Source of the DNA: Meghimatium bilineatum
Lineage: Eukaryota; Mollusca; Gastropoda; Stylommatophora; Philomycidae
Assembly (NCBI GenBank): GCA_034231615.1
Contig: CM067298.1
Location: 61,472,387-61,536,386, forward strand
Direction of reading: 5' to 3'
Length of the DNA stretch: 64,000 nucleotides
Translations under genes and position numbers: made by a program
Part shown: positions 37,780-45,575 of the stretch, one piece after another
Position numbering within the stretch: the stretch's first letter is position 1
How the letters are laid out: each line of letters opens with the position of its first letter
The notes under the pieces: generated by a model
Told to the model about the DNA's origin: nothing
Seen by the model: the letters and a program-made list of their open reading frames with translations, nothing else
The model's database searches: none

Positions 37780-38074
37780 AGTAGTATATAGCCAGCATAA
37801 TAGGACGTGGATAAGACATGATATGACATGATATGACATGATAAGACATGATAAGACATGATAAGACATGATATGACATGATATGACATGATATGACATG
37901 ATAAGACATGATAAGGTACCAGATCCAATAAGGTGAGCGGATCGCGGGCGGGGCGTGGTCCCGATACCGGCGGGGCGTGGTCCCGATACCGGCGGGGCGT
38001 GGTCCCGATACCGGCGGTGCGGCGCCGGTGGGGCGACGAGGCCCCCGACCATGAAAACTGGAAAAGGGGTGGGT
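37780..38074 (+). repeat. Polinton left terminal inverted repeat
   Basis: 295 bp matching the reverse complement of 53146-53454. The outer part holds ten decamers of the type AAGACATGAT/ATGACATGAT (37811-37915). The inner part holds three 22-bp GC-rich units (GGCGGGGCGTGG...CCCGATACC) at about 37946-38013. The last 60 bp before AAAACTGGAAAAGGGGTGGG have diverged between the two ends. Confidence 0.95.
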
Positions 38075-38157
38075 AGTATATATGTGATTGTATGCTGGGT
38101 GGGTGGTGTTTTCCATTTAAATTTGTGTTGAAAATGTGTGTGTGTGTGTGTGTGTTA

Positions 38158-38165
38158 TATAAATA
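38158..38165 (+). promoter_or_regulatory. TATA box of the nine-gene cluster
   Basis: TATAAATA lies 43 bp before the ATPase ATG, just after a (GT)n run (38135-38155). A start about 30 bp downstream would exclude the out-of-frame ATG at 38187. The same octamer precedes the PC4-like gene and the polymerase gene. Confidence 0.6.
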
Positions 38166-38200
38166 TATGTACCATACCTCAAAAATGACCATTAACAGAA

Positions 38201-38815
38201 ATGGATACGAGGTGGAAACATCCTTTTACAGCTATGATTGCGGGTCCGACCGGGTGCGGAAAAACTATTTTTGTGCAAAATTTCTTAAAATATGTGCATG
38301 AGATGGTGGATCCGATACCAGAGGAACTTATCTGGTGTTATGGTGCTTGGCAGGCTGCGTATGAGACCATGCCTGGTGTTAAATTTATTGAAGGACTACC
38401 AGACGTGGAGCAATGGAATGGTGATAAGCCAAGACTGTTGGTTATTGATGATTTGATGAGTGAAACGGATGCTCGCGTTACTAAATTATTCACTAAAGGA
38501 AGTCATCATCGGAGTCTGAGCGTGTTGTATATTGTGCAGAATTTGTTTGGTAAAAACAAAGAACACAGAACAATTAGCCTCAACTCACACTACATTGTGC
38601 TTTTCAAGAACCCACGTGACGGCTCGCAGATTATACATTTGGCCAAGCAAATGTACCCTGGTCGCAACAGCTACGTGCAGGATAGTTTTAATGACGCAAC
38701 AGCGAGCGCGCATGGTTATTTGCTGGTAGATCTCAGACAGGCAACACCTGATCATTTGAGATTGCGGAGTCATATTTTTCCAGGCGAAAATCAGGTTGTA
38801 TACGTACCAAAATAA
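38201..38815 (+). CDS. ATP: Genome-packaging ATPase (A32-like, FtsK/HerA family)
   Basis: This 204-residue protein is the predicted motor that loads DNA into the capsid. Walker A (GPTGCGKT) spans residues 15-22, Walker B (LLVIDD) 79-84, and an SVLYIVQNLF strand with the polar sensor-like Asn is at 107-116. A conserved SLNSHYIVLFKNPRD segment follows at 126-140. The size fits Polinton and adenovirus-like packaging ATPases, which lack extra domains. The ATG at 38201 is the first in frame after a TGA; the ATG at 38187 is in another frame. It is the promoter-proximal gene of the rightward cluster, and its TAA is followed 5 bp later by the next ATG. Confidence 0.93.
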   Translation: MDTRWKHPFTAMIAGPTGCGKTIFVQNFLKYVHEMVDPIPEELIWCYGAWQAAYETMPGVKFIEGLPDVEQWNGDKPRLLVIDDLMSETDARVTKLFTKGSHHRSLSVLYIVQNLFGKNKEHRTISLNSHYIVLFKNPRDGSQIIHLAKQMYPGRNSYVQDSFNDATASAHGYLLVDLRQATPDHLRLRSHIFPGENQVVYVPK

Positions 38816-38819
38816 AAAT

Positions 38820-39143
38820 ATGGGTGATAAATTGAAACGTCACGGTCCAATGTTAAAAGTCCTGTGTCGGGCGAAACCAGCTGCCGTTAAGAGTATAATA
38901 AAAACGGCATCACCAGAACTCATACGTACCCTGTGTGAATGTTCCCACAATATCTTAAAAGGGCATGTTCGGCTTACGACGCGTCAGAAGAAGCTACTAC
39001 AGCGGCACAAGACTAATCTTAGAGTACTCGCTCGTAAAAAGACTACTGTGAAAAGACGAAAACATATTCTACAGCAAGGGGGTTTCATTGGTGTTTTACT
39101 GAAACCTGTCCTGAGTGTCTTGGGTAGCCTGTTGGGTGTATGA
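38820..39143 (+). CDS. Small basic protein with hydrophobic C-terminus, Polinton-conserved type
   Basis: 107 residues, very rich in Lys and Arg. An N-terminal helical part (residues 1-48) includes AAVKSIIKTASPELIRTLCE. A basic middle follows (RQKKLLQRHKTNLRVLARKK, then VKRRK). The end is glycine-rich and hydrophobic (QQGGFIGVLLKPVLSVLGSL). The ATG at 38820 is preferred over the one at 38796 because it starts after the ATPase stop. Proteins of this layout are, as I recall, regular neighbours of capsid genes in invertebrate Polintons. A DNA-condensing or virion-core role is inferred from charge and context only. Its TGA overlaps the next ATG (ATGA). Confidence 0.8.
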   Translation: MGDKLKRHGPMLKVLCRAKPAAVKSIIKTASPELIRTLCECSHNILKGHVRLTTRQKKLLQRHKTNLRVLARKKTTVKRRKHILQQGGFIGVLLKPVLSVLGSLLGV

Positions 39144-39595
39144 TGGCCAAGAAAATGTTGCTGATCGATCCGCGTTTATTTGAAACTCTGCAGAGCAAAT
39201 CTACGTACACACCACCTGATAGTTTAACAGATAACCTGAGGGACCTGGATGAACAAATGCGAGTGGTTTTGGATCGTATTGATTTATCTAACGCTGATAA
39301 AGCTAGACTCTACCAACAAACATTACAACAGTATTTGACACGCCTTGAACAATACAAAAACAGATCACTCGGCCTATTAGACATCAAACCACCGCCGATG
39401 GTGCCTGTGGAACCACTAGCTAACAAACCGACGCCTATGTTTCCTGTAGAACCTGTACATAAAACAGAAGAACCAACTGAGAAAATTCCAGACAAGGTCG
39501 AAGTGACGCCTGACCCACCTAAACGCAATCTCAGGAAGAAACGGAAAAGTAAAATTCCTACGCCTACCAAAACACCCATTTGGGAAACATGGTAG
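39140..39595 (+). CDS. Helical N-terminus, Pro-rich and basic tail protein of unknown role
   Basis: 151 residues. Residues about 26-75 are predicted helical and coiled-coil-like (DNLRDLDEQMRVVLDRIDLS, then ADKARLYQQTLQQYLTRLEQ). A Pro-rich stretch with repeated PMxPVEP motifs follows at 85-125. A Lys/Arg-rich segment (KRNLRKKRKSK) and a TPIWETW end complete it. The start overlaps the previous stop in ATGA, with a second ATG directly after; the end overlaps the integrase ATG by 7 bp. No enzymatic motif is visible. Similar proteins seem to recur in Polintons, so an accessory or virion role is plausible but inferred. Confidence 0.75.
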   Translation: MMAKKMLLIDPRLFETLQSKSTYTPPDSLTDNLRDLDEQMRVVLDRIDLSNADKARLYQQTLQQYLTRLEQYKNRSLGLLDIKPPPMVPVEPLANKPTPMFPVEPVHKTEEPTEKIPDKVEVTPDPPKRNLRKKRKSKIPTPTKTPIWETW

Positions 39596-40638
39596 ACGAA
39601 ATGTTGGTTCGTCATTACTACAATCCTAAAAAAGCTGGTGCGTATGGTGGTGTTAGTGGCTTACAACGTACCACCAAACTTAAATCAAAACAAGTCAAAG
39701 ATTGGTTAAGGCATCAGGATACGTACACTTTGCATAAACCTTCTCGGCGCCGTTTCAAGAGACGTGCTATCATAACAGGTGGTATAGACCAACAATTTCA
39801 AGCTGATTTAATTGACTTAACAAAGTTAAGAAAATACAACGATGGATATTCGTATTTGGTGACGTGTATTGATGTGTTTAGTAAATTTGCTTGGGCTGTT
39901 CCGAGCAAGAACAAAACGGGAAAAGCTTTAGTCGAAGCTGTGAGTGATATTTTCAAGCAAAGGAAACCTATAAATTTTCAAACTGACAAAGGTTCAGAAT
40001 TTACCAATAAAACATTTCTAAAGTTTCTTAAAGACAATAAGGTGCATTTCTTCACATCTGAAAATGAGGATGTTAAAGCAGCTATTGTGGAACGGTTCAA
40101 TCGTACATTGAAGGAGAAAATGTGGCGCTATTTCACTAAAAGCAACAAACCTCGTTATGTCAATGTGATAAAATCATTGATTCGAAATTACAATTATTCA
40201 TTTCATAGGAGCATTCAGATGGCACCAGTAGAAGTTAATACTGATAATCAAACACAAGTGTGGAATACTCTATATGGGGATAAACCAACAGACAGAAAAG
40301 TATATTTTAATGTTGGTGATAGGGTGCGCATCGGTCTAGGCCGACAAACTTTTAAGAAAGGGTATACACCCACCTGGACAGAAGAACTGTTTACCGTCAG
40401 TCAGATACAACCGACAACCCCTGTAACTTATACGATCAAAGATGATGCAGGTGAAGAAGTGCAAGGATCATTTTATAAAGAGGAACTGCAAAACGTAGGT
40501 GACAAAACAACTTTTCGAATCGAAACTGTCCTAGAAGAGCGCGGTACTGGAACGCGGAAACAGTATTTAGTCAAGTGGTTCGGGTATAATCCATCATTCA
40601 ATTCCTGGGTGTCGGTCAAAGACATTACACGGTACTAA
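39589..40638 (+). CDS. INT: Retroviral-type integrase (RVE) with C-terminal chromodomain
   Basis: 349 residues, counted from the first ATG at 39589. The DDE catalytic triad is D73 (QADLID), D133 (FQTDKGSEF) and E168 (AIVERFNRTLKEK), with 34 residues between the last two. An SH3-like C-terminal region (about 235-305: YFNVGDRVRIGLGR, FTVSQI) precedes a chromodomain at about 309-347 (IETVLEERGTG, QYLVKWFGYNPSFNSWV). It should cut and join the element ends to host DNA, giving the 6-bp duplication, and the chromodomain may bias insertion to marked chromatin. There is no clear N-terminal HHCC zinc finger. The stop TAA overlaps the next ATG (TAATG). Confidence 0.95.
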   Translation: MVDEMLVRHYYNPKKAGAYGGVSGLQRTTKLKSKQVKDWLRHQDTYTLHKPSRRRFKRRAIITGGIDQQFQADLIDLTKLRKYNDGYSYLVTCIDVFSKFAWAVPSKNKTGKALVEAVSDIFKQRKPINFQTDKGSEFTNKTFLKFLKDNKVHFFTSENEDVKAAIVERFNRTLKEKMWRYFTKSNKPRYVNVIKSLIRNYNYSFHRSIQMAPVEVNTDNQTQVWNTLYGDKPTDRKVYFNVGDRVRIGLGRQTFKKGYTPTWTEELFTVSQIQPTTPVTYTIKDDAGEEVQGSFYKEELQNVGDKTTFRIETVLEERGTGTRKQYLVKWFGYNPSFNSWVSVKDITRY

Positions 40639-40904
40639 TGGAAATTGATCAAGTTGAAGCAGTGTTACGACCAGAAGAAGAAGAAAGAACGGGGAGTCGC
40701 TCATCACTCTGGGTCTTATTCGGCAAGCTGGTACCACGTTTAGAAATTGTTTTCCTCTGTCAAATGATTATTATATATGTGGTGATTGGTGTTTCATTAT
40801 TTAATCTGTCTCGAACCGACCTCGACGCACCTGACGCTAAATTTTGGATTGCCTTACTGAGTAGTTGTTTGGGGTACATGCTACCTAACCCAAAGCTAGG
40901 ATGA
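40638..40904 (+). CDS. Small two-span membrane protein
   Basis: 88 residues. An acidic N-terminus (PEEEER) and a short linker lead to a hydrophobic span at about 36-57 (LEIVFLCQMIIIYVVIGVSL) and a weaker one at 69-82 (FWIALLSSCLGYML), ending in a polar PNPKLG tail. It has no signal peptide and no enzyme motif. The start overlaps the integrase stop by one base and the end overlaps the penton ATG by four. The role is unknown; placement among virion genes suggests a membrane or assembly function, which is inference. Confidence 0.75.
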   Translation: MEIDQVEAVLRPEEEERTGSRSSLWVLFGKLVPRLEIVFLCQMIIIYVVIGVSLFNLSRTDLDAPDAKFWIALLSSCLGYMLPNPKLG

Positions 40905-41656
40905 GTTTTTACGTTACCTTACCCAGCAACTCTTCAATGAATATTTATCCTGACAATAACCCCAGTCATTATTTTGTCAAAATGCCACAAACTATAGAGA
41001 TGAACTCGCAATATGAAGTCGGTTTAGCTGAAATTCAGTTTCCAAACACATATTTCAACGTTCTCGATAATGAGGTGTGGTTGTCGTACGTCCACCCACC
41101 ATCCAATAACCTGAACGGTGTAATAACTATTCCAGCTGGTTTGTATGAGTCACCCGAAGATTTTATCTACGAACTCAACTCTAAGCTAACCAGTGCTGGT
41201 CGTATTGCGAAAATATATTACAATAAAGCCTCAAAGAGAGCCACAATTAAGATTCTCGATGAGGGAACTGAGCTTGTATTGAGTGAGACGCTGAAAAACA
41301 TTTTAGCACTGTCAAAAACACGTCTGACATATGAAGACACTGATCGCACAAGTCATGATATGGTTGATATGGATCGTGACATGAAAAATGTCTACGTGTA
41401 CGCAGACATTGTATCTGCCCGGTCAGTGGGTGATGCAATGGTTCCACTATTACGGTCTGTACCCATATTGGACAAGACGGCTACCTCAGTGTTTCGAATC
41501 TATGACCAACCACATTACGCACCGCTGAGTCGGTTCTCGTTTGACACTGTCGAAATCCTTTTAACCACAGACCAAGGCAAGAAGATCGCATTTACCGCTG
41601 GGACGTCAACGGTGACACTTCACTTTCGGTCACGTAAGCGTTTCGATTTTGATTAA
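40901..41656 (+). CDS. mCP: Minor capsid protein, penton-like (single jelly roll)
   Basis: 251 residues. The N-terminus (MSFYVTLPSNSSMNIYPDNN, then SHYFVKMPQ) and the following YEVGLAEIQFPNT are typical of Polinton penton-type minor capsid proteins, which form the pentameric vertices. The rest is rich in beta-strand-like alternation (GVITIPAGLYESPEDFIYEL, RATIKILDEG, TVTLHFRSR). The length suits the family. The ATG overlaps the previous stop (ATGA). Lying upstream of the major capsid gene is the usual Polinton arrangement. Confidence 0.88.
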   Translation: MSFYVTLPSNSSMNIYPDNNPSHYFVKMPQTIEMNSQYEVGLAEIQFPNTYFNVLDNEVWLSYVHPPSNNLNGVITIPAGLYESPEDFIYELNSKLTSAGRIAKIYYNKASKRATIKILDEGTELVLSETLKNILALSKTRLTYEDTDRTSHDMVDMDRDMKNVYVYADIVSARSVGDAMVPLLRSVPILDKTATSVFRIYDQPHYAPLSRFSFDTVEILLTTDQGKKIAFTAGTSTVTLHFRSRKRFDFD

Positions 41657-41659
41657 ACA

Positions 41660-42115
41660 ATGGTTAGACACGCCACAATCCACAGAAACCCCAAACTATA
41701 TGAAGAGTTTTTCTGTAATCAAGCTGGGAATGGTCTACCTGTATTTGTCGGGGGTAGACATCAAAAAGGACACGGACTAGGTAGTTTTTTTAGTGGTCTG
41801 GGTAGAATGGTGCTACCATGGTTAAAAACAGGTGGTAAAGCCTTACTTAGGGAAGGTGTGACATCTGGTTTACAAGTGGCTCAGGATGCTTTAGGTGGTG
41901 CAAATATTCGTGAATCTATGCGAGATAGAGCCAAAGAAGCTGGACAGCGCCTATTGGCTGGTGCTGTCAACCACGTTACCCAATCGGGTAGTGGTCTTAG
42001 ACGCCGAAAACGACCAGCCCCACCGGGTGAACCCTGTCGAAAACGCATAAAACCAGCCGCTAAACGCCGACGAGTTCATTCCAAGAAGAACAAGACTCGA
42101 GATATATTCGGATAA
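41660..42115 (+). CDS. Basic glycine-rich core/pVI-like protein
   Basis: 151 residues with two parts. The first has a Gly-rich amphipathic stretch (GHGLGSFFSGLGRMVLPWLK) and an Ala/Gly helix (LLREGVTSGLQVAQDALGG). The second is strongly basic (LRRRKRPAPP, KRIKPAAKRRRVHSKKNK), resembling DNA-binding tails of adenoviral core proteins. FVGG at about 29-32 resembles, but does not match exactly, the Gly-Gly sites cut by adenain-type proteases. It sits between the penton and hexon genes and overlaps the latter (TAATG). A core or membrane-lytic internal capsid protein is the likely role, inferred from composition and context. Confidence 0.72.
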   Translation: MVRHATIHRNPKLYEEFFCNQAGNGLPVFVGGRHQKGHGLGSFFSGLGRMVLPWLKTGGKALLREGVTSGLQVAQDALGGANIRESMRDRAKEAGQRLLAGAVNHVTQSGSGLRRRKRPAPPGEPCRKRIKPAAKRRRVHSKKNKTRDIFG

Positions 42116-43425
42116 TGGCTCTCATTCACCCCAACTCTTGTGAATGTCTTCATTCTGGCCTTGATTTGTTTAGTGTACCACCAACCCAAACGGCTGTAGA
42201 TGATGGACAATATGTGGAAATTCATCCCCTGGCCGCCTTAGCGCCGGGGGCGCCCATCGAATTTGTTATTTTGGGGAATAGTGAAGATTACTTGGATCTT
42301 TTCAATACATATTTACACGTAAGAACCAAAGTGACGCTACCCAACGGTGATAATCTACCACCCAATGTTGAAGTTGGGCCTGTGAATTATTACATGCACA
42401 GTTTATTTTCTCAAGTCGACGTCTCATTGAATGATACGCTTATCACGGCTAGCGAAAACACGTACCCTTACCGCGCTTATATTGAAGCGACTCTGAACTA
42501 CGGCGATGATGCTAAAAAGGGGTATCTGTCTGCCGCCCTCTACTACAGAGATACGCCGCGAACGCATGACGATACTCAAGGGGATACGAATAACGGCTTC
42601 AAAATTCGCCGCCAGCTGGCAGCCCTGAGTCAGGAAATGGATATGATGGGTAAATTACATGCTGATATTTTCGCCCAAGACAGATATATGTTGAATGGGG
42701 TGGATGTAAAGATCAAGCTAACACCCTCTAAAGATGTTTTCAACCTGATGGCTACCGATGTGACGAGTGGGTACAAAAGTGTTATTACCCACGCAGCGCT
42801 AATACTTAGAAAAGTCAAACTGAATCCAGCCATCTCACTGGCTCACGAGAAAGCCTTAATGCGAGGTAATGCCAAGTACCCGATAAAACGTGTTGGTTTG
42901 AAAACTTTTTCCATTCCTAATGGGATGCTATCACACGTCCAAGACAATTTATTCTTATCGCAAACACCCACAAGAGTTGTTATCGGTTTCGTTGACGCTG
43001 GAGCGTTTAATGGACACCTGAAGAAAAATCCATTCAATTTTCATCATTTTGATCTGACGTATTTAAGCCTGATGGTAGATGGGCGCAATGTGAGTGGTAA
43101 ACCACTAACTGTTAATTATACCAACGATCAGTACATCAGAGCCTTCTTTGGGAGCCTGACAGCCCTCGGTTTCGTAGGCAAGGACGCTGGGAATACCATT
43201 GACTTTAGAGGTTTTAAGCATGGTTATAATCTGTACGCCTTTGATCTGACCCCTAGCTTGCTTGATGGTGATCAATTTGAGATGGCGAAGACGGGTCCAC
43301 TGGCCATTGAACTTAAATTTGCCACCGTGACAGCATCGGCCATTCAAGTGTTAATCTACTTTGAAGTTGATAGTGTTTTGGAGGTATCCAAGACCAGAGC
43401 AATTCTTACAGATTTTTTAGCTTGA
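42115..43425 (+). CDS. MCP: Major capsid protein (double jelly roll, hexon-like)
   Basis: 436 residues, the expected size for Polinton major capsid proteins. Characteristic features are the N-terminal LDLFSVPPTQTAVDDGQYVE, the VNYYMHSLFSQVDVSLNDTL strand pair, the YPYRAYIEATLNYG segment and a second jelly roll beginning around residue 225 and continuing through KTFSIPNGMLSHVQDNLF to IQVLIYFEVDSVLEV at the C-terminus. Trimers of this fold build an icosahedral shell. It starts on the last base of the previous stop and ends 4 bp before the protease ATG, which agrees with coordinated expression. Confidence 0.93.
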   Translation: MALIHPNSCECLHSGLDLFSVPPTQTAVDDGQYVEIHPLAALAPGAPIEFVILGNSEDYLDLFNTYLHVRTKVTLPNGDNLPPNVEVGPVNYYMHSLFSQVDVSLNDTLITASENTYPYRAYIEATLNYGDDAKKGYLSAALYYRDTPRTHDDTQGDTNNGFKIRRQLAALSQEMDMMGKLHADIFAQDRYMLNGVDVKIKLTPSKDVFNLMATDVTSGYKSVITHAALILRKVKLNPAISLAHEKALMRGNAKYPIKRVGLKTFSIPNGMLSHVQDNLFLSQTPTRVVIGFVDAGAFNGHLKKNPFNFHHFDLTYLSLMVDGRNVSGKPLTVNYTNDQYIRAFFGSLTALGFVGKDAGNTIDFRGFKHGYNLYAFDLTPSLLDGDQFEMAKTGPLAIELKFATVTASAIQVLIYFEVDSVLEVSKTRAILTDFLA

Positions 43426-43429
43426 GAGA

Positions 43430-43915
43430 ATGAACACTAACCAAATCTATGCTCTGTTAAAACAGGATATCTGGATTCGTCGCCTTGGTTTAGTGCGAGT
43501 CGTACCACTAGATAAGTTACCAATCTACATTGATCCAACTCTGCCATCAGCTTTAGTTGTCAATACAGACCCCAGTTATAGACCGGGTGAACATTGGGTG
43601 GCAATATATTACGATGGTGTTGGAACATTTACATATTTCGATTCATTTGGCTTACCACCCAGACATTCAGAGATTACCAAATTTCTAGAAAGAAATTCAG
43701 ATAGACCTTATGTTTACAACCCGAGAGTATTACAAGATTTGTTGAGTTCTACTTGTGGCTTATACGTTGTGTATTTCTTAATGTTGAAAGCACGCGGTGC
43801 ATCCATGGCCACTGTGTTGCGACCTTTCACCATCAAGCAATGGAAAAATGATAACCTTGTATATGCACTAGTTGGGAATCAACTCAAACAAAGATCACGC
43901 TTACAACATCTGTGA
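43430..43915 (+). CDS. PRO: Adenain-like (Ulp1 superfamily, C5/C48) cysteine protease
   Basis: 161 residues. The catalytic set is H55 (GEHWVAIYY), D71 (TYFDSFG), Q102 (NPRVLQD) and C109 (SSTCGLYVVYF), in the order and spacing of adenovirus-type maturation proteases. It should trim core and capsid precursors during virion maturation. It is the last gene of the cluster; its final ten or so codons lie in the first copy of a 147-bp direct repeat that then continues into non-coding DNA. Confidence 0.93.
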   Translation: MNTNQIYALLKQDIWIRRLGLVRVVPLDKLPIYIDPTLPSALVVNTDPSYRPGEHWVAIYYDGVGTFTYFDSFGLPPRHSEITKFLERNSDRPYVYNPRVLQDLLSSTCGLYVVYFLMLKARGASMATVLRPFTIKQWKNDNLVYALVGNQLKQRSRLQHL

Positions 43916-44168
43916 CCTAGATACCACGGCGTGCCCACGCCATGTGTCATAAATCTGCCAGCACCTGTGACCTAGAAATGTCATACTGGCGTGGGGTCAT
44001 CCACGAGTCATGTTCAAGGCTAAAACCAGTTCAAACAAAGATCGCGCTTGCAACATCTGTGACCTAGATACCTCGGCGTACCCACGCCATGTGTCATCAT
44101 AAATAAAAATATTAAAACACCTGTGACCTAGAAATGTCATACATCGATAAATTCATCCGTGAATCATG
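43883..44168. repeat. 147-bp direct repeat pair after the protease gene
   Basis: Copy A (43883-44017) and copy B (44031-44168) share TCAAACAAAGATC, CGCTT-CAACATCTGTGACCTAGATA, GGCGT-CCCACGCCATGTGTCAT and CACCTGTGACCTAGAAATGTCATAC. Copy A includes the protease C-terminal codons. Each copy has an inverted repeat (GGCGTG-CC-CACGCC at 43928-43941; a 5-bp version in B) and two TGTGACCTAGA motifs. Only copy B has AATAAA. Confidence 0.85.
44102..44107 (+). terminator. Candidate poly(A) signal of the nine-gene cluster
   Basis: AATAAA about 190 bp after the protease stop, within an AT-rich interruption of repeat copy B. It is the first canonical hexamer downstream of the cluster. Confidence 0.5.
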
Positions 44169-44235
44169 ACCCACTAGCGACCAATCAGATCGCCGCCGAC
44201 CGCCGCGCGTGGGGTGCACCGGACTCCGCTGTGTG

Positions 44236-44243
44236 TATAAATA
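44236..44243 (+). promoter_or_regulatory. TATA box of the PC4-like gene
   Basis: TATAAATA, 80 bp before the ATG at 44323 and just after a GC-rich block. Starting about 30 bp downstream, the first ATG met is the one used. Confidence 0.65.
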
Positions 44244-44322
44244 AGAAGCTCACTTGTTCTAAATCTTCACAACGCACTACCAGTCTAGAAGCGCTATTTT
44301 CAATTCCTATTGTATCAAGAAG

Positions 44323-44850
44323 ATGGCTTCATCAGTTACATACTTTTCCAGAACTGCCGATATGATAAAACCATTAGGAGATGGTGTTAATGCTGTGGCC
44401 GTATCATCCTTCAAGAAACCTCTTATCCAGATTCGCCGATACTATGGTAATACACACATAAAGTATCCTACCAAAACAGGTATCACGATGAGTCGACAAG
44501 ACTTTGTCGATCTAGTAGATCTACGAGATGTTATTCTGAATGAATTTGATAGAATTTCCCGTGTTTTTCCTACAAAACAAGCTTCAAATATGCCCGTTTC
44601 AAATACATATGACGATTCATCGGCTGCCGCTTCAAACACGTACGACGAATCATCAGCTGCAGTTTTAAACCCCTATGAGGATTCATTCACATATGGTTGT
44701 GGTAACCTAGAGATGTATCTCACACCCGACTACGAACCTGTCTATGTAGCTGAGCCATCTGTATTAACACCAGAAAAGAAAATCCCCAAACCCAAACCAG
44801 CCAAGAGACAAAGAATACAGCCCGTTATGGCACCGCTTTATCAACAGTGA
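44323..44850 (+). CDS. PC4/p15-like putative single-stranded-DNA-binding protein
   Basis: 175 residues. Residues 30-78 fit the PC4 (transcriptional coactivator p15) core: a strand KPLIQIRRYY, a loop ending TKTGITMS, and a helix QDFVDLVDLRDVILNEFDRI. Human PC4 shows the same order of I-x-I-R-x-Y, K-x-G-I-S/T and a C-terminal helix. A spacer at 91-121 contains three imperfect copies of SNTYDDSSAA, and the tail is basic (KKIPKPKPAKRQRIQ). It has its own TATA box and poly(A) signal. ssDNA binding during protein-primed replication, or transcription control, would suit the family; both are inferences from weak similarity. Confidence 0.72.
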   Translation: MASSVTYFSRTADMIKPLGDGVNAVAVSSFKKPLIQIRRYYGNTHIKYPTKTGITMSRQDFVDLVDLRDVILNEFDRISRVFPTKQASNMPVSNTYDDSSAAASNTYDESSAAVLNPYEDSFTYGCGNLEMYLTPDYEPVYVAEPSVLTPEKKIPKPKPAKRQRIQPVMAPLYQQ

Positions 44851-44908
44851 ATTATACAGTGAACATTCTTTTTTTCTTATTTATTTTGGAAAATGTACGT
44901 GAATGATA

Positions 44909-44914
44909 AATAAA
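44909..44914 (+). terminator. Poly(A) signal of the PC4-like gene
   Basis: AATAAA within GATAAATAAAAATG, about 60 bp after the stop codon. Confidence 0.6.
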
Positions 44915-45040
44915 AATGTTTTATATCTCTGAAAAAAATGTTTCTGTCAATTATTTTCTGGTGCTCGTTTGTTTGTTGTGATTTCTGTGTGTTTTGTTAA
45001 CTTGTTACAAAGAAGCATCTGTCAAACCAAAGGGTCATGG

Positions 45041-45122
45041 GTATCCACAGGTCAAGAACTTATACGTTATCCACAGGCCGAGAATACCAGCTAAACACCA
45101 GAAGTTATCCACAGGACAAGAA
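45041..45122 (+). repeat. Three TATCCACAGG iterons
   Basis: GTATCCACAGGTCAAGAA (45041-45058), TTATCCACAGGCCGAGAA (45067-45084) and TTATCCACAGGACAAGAA (45105-45122) share 14 or more of 18 positions. They lie between the convergent PC4-like and polymerase genes. The core equals the bacterial DnaA-box word, which is taken as coincidence in an animal genome. Confidence 0.7.
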
Positions 45123-45279
45123 ATTAAGATCAGACAAGAGCAAGATGGCAAGCGGGGTTTAGGGGGTCAGAAAACAGACAAGAATTCATTAAGTGGTTGG
45201 TGTTAGACTCGGGAGACATATATATTTAAAAACACACAAATATAAAACAAACAAAAAAGGTTTAAACATAGGAAATACT

Positions 45280-45324
45280 TTTATTTACGTACTTTATATA
45301 TATATATATATATATATATTTATT
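45280..45324 (-). terminator. Candidate poly(A) signals of the polymerase gene
   Basis: On the minus strand AATAAA occurs at 45319-45324 and 45280-45285, about 250-300 bp after the polymerase stop, on either side of an (AT)n run (45294-45319). Confidence 0.45.
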
Positions 45325-45575
45325 TTGGTATGTACCAAGGTATACAATTATGAAAATGGATTTTCATAAAATATTTCAAGTATGTATCATTTATACAGCA
45401 TAAAATTAGTGAATAAAAATGTACAATGTCCTAAAAAGCATACAATTATGAAAAGACCGTAAACACTTATAAAGACCATATAAGTAGGCAAAGTGCATAC
45501 AAATTTCTAAAGTCATTATCAATACAATATGAAATTATATAAAAATACCGACACCAAGTACGAATTTGAGAAAGG

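Noticed and set aside
39580..39588. Integrase start at TTG 39580
   Set aside because: Non-ATG; the first ATG in frame is at 39589 and keeps all conserved parts.
45041..45122. Bacterial-type origin (DnaA boxes)
   Set aside because: The host is an animal genome and the element encodes no DnaA; the iterons are kept only as repeats of unknown role.
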